The position numbers were made by a program, and so were the translations under genes. From Manduca sexta (Eukaryota > Arthropoda > Insecta > Lepidoptera > Sphingidae): DNA of 64,000 nt. How positions within the stretch are numbered: position 1 is the first letter of the stretch; each line of letters starts with the position of its first letter. The notes under the pieces are model-generated. The model ran no database searches. It saw nothing but the letters and a program-made list of their open reading frames with translations, and had not been told where the DNA came from. The stretch covers positions 2,473,245 through 2,537,244 of the forward strand of contig NC_051119.1 in NCBI RefSeq assembly GCF_014839805.1, written 5' to 3'. Of the stretch, positions 56,515 to 64,000 are shown piece by piece.

Positions 56515-56825
56515 TATAAAATATAGACTGGTGGTAGGCGTCTTATATGTGAGAGTCCATCTGGGTAGGTACCACCGCAATATTTATTACTGCCGCCACG
56601 CAGCAGTGTGTAGTCACTGTTGTGTTCCGGTTTGAAGGACAATGTAGCCCGTGTAATTACTGGACATAATAAGACTCAACATCTCATGTCTCAGGATGGC
56701 GAGCGCAATGGAATACCAAACAATACTTTGTAATTCAAGGTGTTGGATGGTGTTTCTACTGTTTATGGGCGGTCGTACCATCAGACGAACGGCAAGCTCA
56801 TCTCGTCATTCACAGCAATAAAAAA
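56515..56825 (-). repeat. rep-D copy
   Basis: gactggtggtaggcgtctta to caagctcatctcgtcattca. Near full length. Confidence 0.82.
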
Positions 56826-56899
56826 TTAGAAAATGTTTAATATTAGTTATGAGATTTGCTGGTTAGTAACACTTCTTCTTATACAATTATTATAATATC

Positions 56900-57215
56900 A
56901 GACCTGTGCTATGTACTTGTCCACTGCTGAGCACGGGCCTCCTCTACTACTGAGAAGGATTAGGCCTTAGTCCACTACGCTGGCCTATTGCGGACTGGTA
57001 GACTTCACACACCTTCGAAATTCCTATAGAGAACTTCTCAGATGTGTAGGTTTCCTCACGATGTTTTCCTTCGCCGTTAAAGCGAACGATAAATTCACAA
57101 AGAATACACACATGATTTTTAAAAAGTCAGAGGTGTGTGCCCTTGGGATTTGAACCTGCGGACATTCGTCTCGGCAGTCCGTTCCCCACCCCACTAGGCT
57201 ATTGCCGATTTATAC
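56900..57215 (-). repeat. SINE-A copy, near full length
   Basis: atcagacctgtgctatgtac to ccccactaggctattgccga. Confidence 0.9.
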
Positions 57216-57375
57216 AGAATGCTGATATAATTATTAGCTTGAAACAATTTATAACAGATGGGTGGAATGAGTTGTATAAGCTGTTTTATTATCATCAGTT
57301 TTCAAAAACGATTCCAATCTCAATCTTCAATCCGATTCCGAGAATCAACCTATCTGAATTAAGCTGGATAAATAC

Positions 57376-57661
57376 TTACTATATTAATTTATACATAACA
57401 TCACGCATTTATCCCCTAAGTGGTATGCAGAGGCGCAACTAGGGCACCCACTTTTCGCCAAGTATGTTCCGTCCCATGATGTGATAGGGGGCGAGCCTAT
57501 CGTCATATCGGGCACAAATTCCAGACTCCGGGCTAATACTGAGCAGAAAAACCCAAATATCACTTTGCCCGACCCGGGATTCGAACCCAGGACCTCAGAG
57601 CGCTTTTGTACCGGACATGCAATACAACTACGCCACCGAGGCAGTTACTATATTAATTTAT
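57376..57661 (-). repeat. Full-length SINE-B (57393-57644) with 17-bp target duplications
   Basis: ttactatattaatttat is present at 57376-57392 and 57645-57661. On the minus strand the SINE starts CTGCCTCGGTGGCGTAGTTG, has the B box GGGTTCGAATCCCGGGT, and ends in an ATGTTATGT tail. 252 bp. The best copy in the window for defining the family. Confidence 0.93.
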
Positions 57662-58099
57662 TTAATCATCAGCCCCTGTAAATTAGTTTATGGTAGTTTC
57701 TGATGTTTATATATTATTATAATACATATATAAAACAAGGCTAAGAAAATTTGTGAGAAGAGAAATATTTTAAATGCATGTAAAGATTGATTGAGCTAAC
57801 CATAGTTTACAAGTAACTTTATTTAACTAACACTCTTTTAATATAGCGGTAAGTTTTCCGAAATAATAGAATTAAATAAAAATAATGTAACTCATTTGTA
57901 AGCGTGTCAAAACAAACTTGTGCTCATTGGTCCAATTTTGAGATATATTGCCAAAACCGATCGGATTCGTTTATTGTAAATGATGGTATGCAACATGCTG
58001 TAAATTTTATTATAACGACCCCTTATTTAACGGAGATATAAGGGGGATAAAGATTTTTATATTAGAAATCTCTATTACATAATTATAATAATAATATAA
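57662..58099. other. Anonymous AT-rich sequence
   Basis: No gene or repeat recognised. Confidence 0.4.
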
Positions 58100-58320
58100 C
58101 TGGCTGATGTCCGTCTCCACTCCATAATACGTAGAACACGTGTGTTTTGGAGACCGCGTCTCGGCAAATGTAGCGTGAGACGTCCTCTGGCCAGAAGCGG
58201 GATGACTTACACAAGAAGGCCGGCAGCGACTGGATGAATAAAGCAGGACTCGAGCTCTGTGGCGTACCTTGGAAGAGACCTATGTCCAGCAGTGGACTGC
58301 AACGGGTTTATGATAATGAA
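58100..58320 (+). pseudogene. RTE-type LINE ORF2 C-terminal remnant
   Basis: In shifting frames the sequence encodes fragments of the end of an RTE-type LINE ORF2. A piece near 58225-58300 reads like ALWRTLEETYVQQWTATG, with ccagcagtggactgcaacgg just before the end. Frames are broken and no upstream RT is present. Confidence 0.65.
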
Positions 58321-58364
58321 GTCCGTACATTGAATTAAATTAAAACGAATATGGAAGGTATCTG

Positions 58365-58672
58365 TTAGAGTTACAGAAGCCAAAGCACAAAACAGTTTTT
58401 ATATTTTTGTCTGTCTGTATGTTTGTATACGTATCTCGGAAAATCTACTGCATAGAAAGGTTTCGCCGACGTATTGCTAGAAGTCTAACTTAAAATGTAG
58501 ACTACTTTTATCCCGATATTTGTTTCCCTAGAAACAATTGATTTGTTATCTGATTTTTAAATAAATGCCGCTGGTATCATAGAGGGGCGCTATATATTTA
58601 CAGTTTAGGGACCTTTGTAGGCATAAAGATTTTCACATAGGCGAAGCCATGCGTAATACCTAGTTAACTATA
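58365..58672. repeat. Interspersed repeat, class uncertain
   Basis: gtctgtctgtatgtttgtat to cataggcgaagccatgcgta and acctagtt. The CTAG|T end and the AT-rich start would fit another short Helitron, but no clear hairpin or TC start was found. Confidence 0.4.
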
Positions 58673-58954
58673 AAACTCCGTACATTAAGATCGCGTTACG
58701 GCACGCCCAGATCAATTACCGCGCATTCAAAATAGATATAACAGATCGCGGTCTGTCTGTACATTGTAAGGAATGTCATAAAACAGAAAAGGGGGTGTGT
58801 AGAGAATAGTATTAGAACACAATTCAGCGATATTAGAATTGTTTTCGTCTGTTTTTAGTGCATATTTCCGAAACTACTGGACATGTTGTTTTCACAGAAC
58901 ATAAGACGAATAATTAAGAGAATATAGGTTATTTTCATAGCATTTTACTGCAAA

Positions 58955-59006
58955 ACTTAGGTTCCTACCCAGGCGGACTCTTACATATGAGCGACCTACC
59001 ACCATT
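58955..59006 (+). repeat. rep-D end fragment
   Basis: ggttcctacccaggcggact followed by gcgacctaccaccatt. Confidence 0.55.
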
Positions 59007-59509
59007 GTTATTTTTAGAATTGCAATGGTTTTTGACATCGGTTCTTTTCGTTAAAAGTTTTGCTGTTATAACAAAGTTACACCTAAAACCCATCAGATCC
59101 CAAGCTCTAGAAATGTTGATGGTAACAGAGATAAAATTAATTTATACAATTAACGCACATCGGTGAGATTTTAGGGTTAATCCGTACGTCTCGCTAAAAG
59201 GCAAATGTTTGTATTGATTTAGCGTTGTTTGTGCCCGCCGTGATACGAGATGGTTATTAACAAAGCAAACAGCTTTCATTTTGGCGGTGTCAGAAACCTT
59301 ATTTGCCTAACTTATAGAGCTAATGTTAATTTATATTGGCGGTTGTTCAGAGGTCGAAATTCGACCATCAAATTTAATGTAGCTTTTGTTCGATTCGCCT
59401 GCATGAGTGAGTTGTCTGGGATGCATTTTTCTCCTACTTGATATGTATCGCTACATTATGACCAAATTATACAATTAGTATAAATTGTAGCCTATTTGTT
59501 ATTCTGATG

Positions 59510-59635
59510 TATAACCAATATTACTGTAAAGTTCCATCCAAATCGTTTCAGTGGTTTTTTCCTGAAAGAGGAACAAACATACATCCATCCTCACAAACTT
59601 GCGCATTTATAATATTAGTAAGATATTTGTAAGTC
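59510..59635 (+). repeat. LINE 3' tail-like repeat
   Basis: ccatccaaatcgtttcagtg and gaggaacaaacatacatcca followed by tttataatattagtaag, a sequence common at the 3' ends of insect LINE copies. Confidence 0.55.
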
Positions 59636-59764
59636 ATATATACATAAGTAATTTTTTTTTTATTTTTCTATATGAAAATTATATCTCCTACTATTCCGTG
59701 CGCGCAATTTGCTTTAAAATGATTTTGCAGGTTTTCCTTCACGTATTAATTTTAAGATTATTTT

Positions 59765-59955
59765 TTTATGTCACCCTGAGTCTTAAGTTTCGAATCCCGA
59801 GTCGGAAAATTGATACTTACTTTTTCTGTTCAGTGTCAGCCTGGCCAGAATTTGTTCCCGATATGGCAATAGGCTTGCCCCCTATCACATCATGGGACGG
59901 AGGAAATTGTATGAACATTCTGCGCCTCTGCCTATATCTTCGAAAATAAAGGCGT
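59765..59955 (+). repeat. SINE-B body fragment
   Basis: gtttcgaatcccgagtcgga, cagcctggccagaatttgtt and atcacatcatgggacgg. Confidence 0.72.
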
Positions 59956-61194
59956 AATGTGTGTTTGTTTTATATACCTTGCATTATAGATATAAATACT
60001 TGGCAACTATCTATAAACAGGACCAAAATATTACCAATAAAATAATTGCATTGACCTAGGAATTGAATCTAGGATCACTCGTTTCAGACTCATATAGCCA
60101 CCACACAAAATACCAATAGGATAGAAAATATATCGAATTTTAAAAAGTTAATTCCAACAGAAGTGGTTAAATAAATTATTGCAGTTATTTGCCAATTCAA
60201 AATGGCCGATACACTACGAATTTGACAGTGACAATTTTATGCACGACATAACCATCAAAATAATTGCGTTTCACATACAACATGTATGGTTCGGATGCAA
60301 TAACCGAAATTGGCGAGTCGAGAATGTAAACAATATTTTGTTTATTTAATTCGGTGCATGGTTCAGTTTCGTATAGCAATTTACTGTCGTTGTTTGGGCA
60401 AAATCATGTTGTGTTTTTGGAATTGTGACAGCCCTGAGTTAGGGGTGTGAAAATCTTAGTAATTTCTATTCCAACATCTTTTCTTAGTTTAACAGATTCG
60501 AGTTATATTGTAGTGTGTATGGGTTTGTGAGATAGCCCTGAGTTAGGGTTGCTTCGTGAAATCTTTAGTGTTGTATTAAAATGGCGAAGTACATGACGCT
60601 TACATGTTTCTGTCCGTCTGTCTGTCTGTCAAGGCATCTTTTCTCAGGAACGCATAGAGGTATTAAATTCAAATTTATATCAAATACTTGGGTCTACTGT
60701 GTTTTTAGCTGTGAAAAAATCAAACTTATAAATCAACGCGATCCATAGATATAACTCTTTATGTAGCTAATTTGAGATTTCACAAAGGAAACAAAACCTA
60801 TAGGGTATTTCCCGTTGACCTAGAGTCATGAAATTTTACAAGACATGTTAAGGAAAAAGAAAAATCTGTAAATATTCTTTAATAATAAAGCTAATTTGTA
60901 CAAAACCATCGATGCTTGAGTCCAACTCGTACTGTCCGCTTATCTCAACCTAAATTAAAATTATAATATTTTTATCAAGATGTCGAAAAAATACAAAACA
61001 AATTGACAAAAACTGGATCAAAGGAATTTTTAATGGACAAAAAATGTCTTAATTTTTTCTGAAGATGAAGTGTCTGGGGGATCAGATATATAATGGCTTC
61101 TGACGTCAGCTGATACCCTCGGGATCTGGTGAACTTAATGCAGTTTAAAAGGTGATTTTATATTAATTTCGAAGGCTTGAAATTTGAAGGTAAG
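59956..61194. other. Mostly anonymous sequence
   Basis: A direct repeat agccctgagttaggg occurs at about 60431 and 60534. A GTCTGTCTGTC run near 60613 starts a stretch that resembles other interspersed repeats. No gene supported. Confidence 0.4.
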
Positions 61195-61542
61195 TATTTA
61201 TTAAACGAAGCGAGGATAGCCTAGTTGGGTATGGAACGGTCTGCCGAGACGAATGTCCGCAGGTTCAAATCCCAAGGGCACACACCTCTGACTTTTCTAA
61301 AATCATGTGTGTATTCTTTGTGAATTTATCGTTCGCTTTAACGGTGAAGGAAAACATCGTGAGGAAACCTGCACATCTGAGAAGTTCCTCTGTAGGAATT
61401 TCGATGGTGTGTGAAGTCTACCAATCCGCACTAGGCCAGCGTGGTGGACTAAGGCCTAATCCCTCTCAGTAGTAGAGGAGGCCCGTGCTCAGCAGTGGGC
61501 AAAGTATATAATACAGGGCTGATATTATTATTATTTATTAAA
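61195..61542 (+). repeat. Full-length SINE-A (61206-61531) with 11-bp target duplications
   Basis: tatttattaaa at 61195-61205 and 61532-61542. Both pol III boxes present (gatagcctagttgggtatgg, caggttcaaatccc). Confidence 0.92.
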
Positions 61543-61717
61543 TAATTTTTCAAAGCGAGAAATATCAGAATTATACAATAAAATCATCTGTAAGATTATT
61601 TTTGTATACTCTTTGATTCTGACTTCGTATGTAAGACTCATTGAAATTAACTCTTATGGAAGTGTATTGAAAGATTAAAGTAGCTTACGTTTTAATCTAC
61701 TTCTGTCTTTTACAAGG

Positions 61718-61808
61718 GCGGGACAAATAACCCTGTCCCTGGTAAACGGAGTGGGGTCCTGATAATGTCGACTGACGAAAGACGATTACCACTCGCCAGT
61801 TGCATATC
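61718..61808 (-). repeat. rep-E end fragment
   Basis: ggtaaacggagtggggtcct, then gtcgactgacgaaagacgat, the CTTACCATCAGG side of rep-E in reverse. Confidence 0.6.
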
Positions 61809-61821
61809 AGTTATATATTTA

Positions 61822-62081
61822 CCCCTGTATTCATAGACGTTATTTATCTAAGGACGGAGCAAAACTGTGATAACAAGTCTGTTTCTCAGTGCTGACGGCA
61901 TGGCAGCCTTCGCAGTGCGTAGACATAGGGCCGTTGTGATTGGCTAATATTGTTGTATCTCAATATTAGCCAATCACAACGGCCCTGTGTCTGTTTCTCT
62001 GTACTGCTGGGCACTGAGAAACAGACTTGTTATCACAGCATTACTCCGTCCTTCGATAAAAAACTTCTATGAATAAGGCGG
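61822..62081. mobile_element. Snap-back MITE, 260 bp
   Basis: The two halves are inverted copies over about 120 bp. Paired blocks include tgataacaagtctgtttctc at 61880 with its complement near 62015-62034, and gccgttgtgattggctaata with its complement about 61958-61985. TTA flanks both ends (61819-61821, 62082-62084), compatible with a 3-bp TWA-type target site. No coding capacity. Confidence 0.83.
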
Positions 62082-62287
62082 TTAATATCTAATCCTACTA
62101 TATGTGTGGCTAAAAACACTCGATTTTAATTTTAAAATACTGTTTTGTATCATTCAGTTATGTAGTTCTACCGTCAAATTACAACAGTGTTTTGGCATTG
62201 ATGTGGTTAGCTTGTTAAAACTATTTCTTGCTTATAAGGCTTAATGATTCTTCTGCTATTCGCGATGTTTATGGGCAGTTATATCAT

Positions 62288-62525
62288 CTAACTGACAGAC
62301 TCGGTGGCATTGTATTGTGAGGTATAACTTCCTCTGAGGTCGCGGACCGAATCCCGGGTCGGACATTGTTGCATTGGATTTTTTGCTGCAGATTAGCTCG
62401 GAGTCTGGCATTTGTAATATGTGGATAAGACCCTTAATTATAATTTCATCAGAAGGAATACACACAGAGAAATTTGGTTGCACAAGTTGGGTCTCTGTCT
62501 ACCCCTCCCGGAATAAAGACGTGAG
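62288..62525 (+). repeat. SINE-B copy, diverged head
   Basis: gactcggtggcattgtattg, gaatcccgggtcggacattg, ctcggagtctggcatttg, ctctgtctacccctcccgga. Confidence 0.8.
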
Positions 62526-62999
62526 TGTGTCTTACCTACTAGCTTGTTTGTCAACCATTGATTTAAAAAACACTTCTAAATTGTCCAACTTTTAGGCAAA
62601 CAGATGGAAATATAAGATAAGGGGGAATTCTAGGGAGACCCCCCCCCTCTTGGTAAATGTATGTTTCAGTATTGTTAAGATGGATATAGGAATGAAATAT
62701 TTTACGTCTTTTATGCATCATGCAAAATGAATACGATTGTTATATGTAGCGGTAATTTGTAAATTTAGACTTTTGTGAAATATCTAGATGTCAAGTATAG
62801 AGGCTGAATTGAGACTGTATGGAGAACTAGTAATTTTGAATAGAATGTATAATAATAAATCAAATTTTACCACGTCAGGAGTTTTGTTTCAACTCATCTA
62901 TTATAGAATGTATTTATAAATCAAGTCCTAACTAGTTAGTGGTGTTGTTTCATCAACCGTAATGCACCTTCACTAAAAAATCGGGACTTAAAATAATAA
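62526..62999. other. Anonymous AT-rich sequence
   Basis: A short C run (ccccccccctc) near 62640. No gene recognised. Confidence 0.4.
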
Positions 63000-63295
63000 T
63001 ATGCGCCCTGTATTCTGTTCTACTGGGTATGAGCCTCCTCTACTACTGTCGAATTACGACTTAATCCACCACACTAGTATTGGATTGGCAGACTTCATAT
63101 ACCCGCAAAATTGTTACAGACAACTTCTCAGATACGCAGGTTTCCTCACGATCTGTTCCTCTACCGCAAAAACAAGCGATAATTCACAAAGAATACACAC
63201 ATAAGTTTAGAAAAATCAGAAGTGTTTTTAAGTTTTGAACCTGCAGACATTCGTCTTGGCAGTCTGTTCCACTAAGTCTATCGTCGCCTACTCAA
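63000..63295 (-). repeat. SINE-A copy, diverged
   Basis: gcgccctgtattctgttcta to cactaagtctatcgtcgcc. Confidence 0.8.
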
Positions 63296-63634
63296 GGCAT
63301 AATTACGAAAAAACAGACATTTCACACAACACCCGATTCCCTCCCTTCCCACCACATCCCGGTAAACGTCGAAAGGGAACATAAATATAGTTTTACTGCT
63401 ATTTTTATGAGCTCATTCGCCGTTACGTGTGTCAGTATTAGATATTTTTTGTTAGTATCATAAAACGCGGCATTGTTATGTACGCAACATTTGACGTGCG
63501 ACATGTTGTGCAACATAGCTGTATAATATATGGGAGATTTTGTAATAGAACTTACTTGAAATAAAAGGGCTACTGAGTATTTTTTTGGTTAAATATGTAC
63601 CTTGTTTAGAACCATCATAATATAATAATAATAC
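63296..63634. other. Anonymous sequence
   Basis: No gene or repeat recognised. Confidence 0.4.
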
Positions 63635-63952
63635 TTTATCAGCCCTGTATTATATACTGTCCCACTGCTGGGCACGGGCCTCCTACTGAGAAGGATTAGG
63701 CCTTAGTCCACCACGCTGGCCTAGTGCGGATTGGTAGATTTCACACACCCTCGAAATTCCTATAGAGAACTTCTCAGGTGTGCAGGTTTCCTCACGATGT
63801 TTTCGATCACCGTTTAACGGTGCGAGCGATAATTTACAAAGAATACACACATGATTTTAGAAAAGTCAGAGGTGTGTCTTTGTTGTTTAAACCTGCGGAC
63901 ATTCGTCTCGGTTGTTCGTTCCACACCCAACTAGGCTATCGCCGCTTCTAAT
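63635..63952 (-). repeat. SINE-A copy, near full length
   Basis: tttatcagccctgtattata to cccaactaggctatcgccgc. Carries a small local duplication (caccgtttaacggtgcgagc). Confidence 0.9.
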
Positions 63953-64000
63953 AATATTATGATCTGTTTATATGACAAATTTCAAGGAAAAAAGAGTTTT

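Overview
This 64 kb window is AT-rich animal nuclear DNA, most likely from a moth or butterfly. That inference rests on the repeats: many copies of tRNA-derived SINEs of a type common in Lepidoptera, Penelope-like GIY-YIG fragments, Helitron and Harbinger relics, and a Ty3/Gypsy element. I found no convincing host gene. Nearly everything with recognisable coding capacity belongs to mobile elements. Repeat names used here (SINE-A, SINE-B, rep-D, rep-E, rep-F, rep-G) are my own labels.

Layout. 1-2627: a Ty3/Gypsy element on the minus strand, cut by the window edge. It has an internal deletion that joins the start of gag to the RNase H-integrase part of pol, and it sits in a SINE-A. 2628-18095: repeats nested in anonymous sequence, including a Penelope-like insertion (11151-12122) with a 15-bp target duplication in another SINE-A. 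18096-28706: a 10.6-kb segment (copy A) that ends at a 500-N assembly gap (28707-29206). 29207 to about 35653: the right part of a Polinton/Maverick (adintovirus-like) element. 35654-46251: copy B of the 10.6-kb segment. 46252-64000: more repeats, including a 2.7-kb Harbinger-type transposon (49041-51696), a 1.26-kb non-autonomous Helitron with seven 123-bp tandem units (53390-54647), a snap-back MITE (61822-62081), and several full-length SINEs with clear target-site duplications.

The centrepiece is the Polinton. On the plus strand it carries a broken retroviral-type integrase with a C-terminal chromodomain, a penton-type minor capsid protein, a short protein with a glycine-rich amphipathic segment like adenovirus pVI/pX, a 44-residue very basic protein (overlapping and easy to miss), the double jelly-roll major capsid protein (one frameshift in a T run), and an adenain-type cysteine protease with its catalytic residues present. 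Converging on these from the right end is a previously hidden gene on the minus strand. It has a TATA box, a two-codon first exon (ATG AAT), a canonical 234-nt intron, and a 477-nt second exon open throughout, giving a 160-residue protein that I cannot assign to any family. It has no internal ATG, so simple ORF calling misses it. The right edge of the element holds a 22-bp tandem array and a short GC-rich patch. DNA polymerase B and the packaging ATPase are not visible; if present they would lie in or left of the gap.

The A-gap-Polinton-B arrangement is suspicious. A and B are nearly identical and differ largely by homopolymer lengths over their last 7 kb, so they could be two haplotypes placed in tandem by the assembler rather than a true duplication. 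In that case the Polinton would be a polymorphic insertion. The homopolymer differences also mean that some frameshifts reported here may be sequencing errors.
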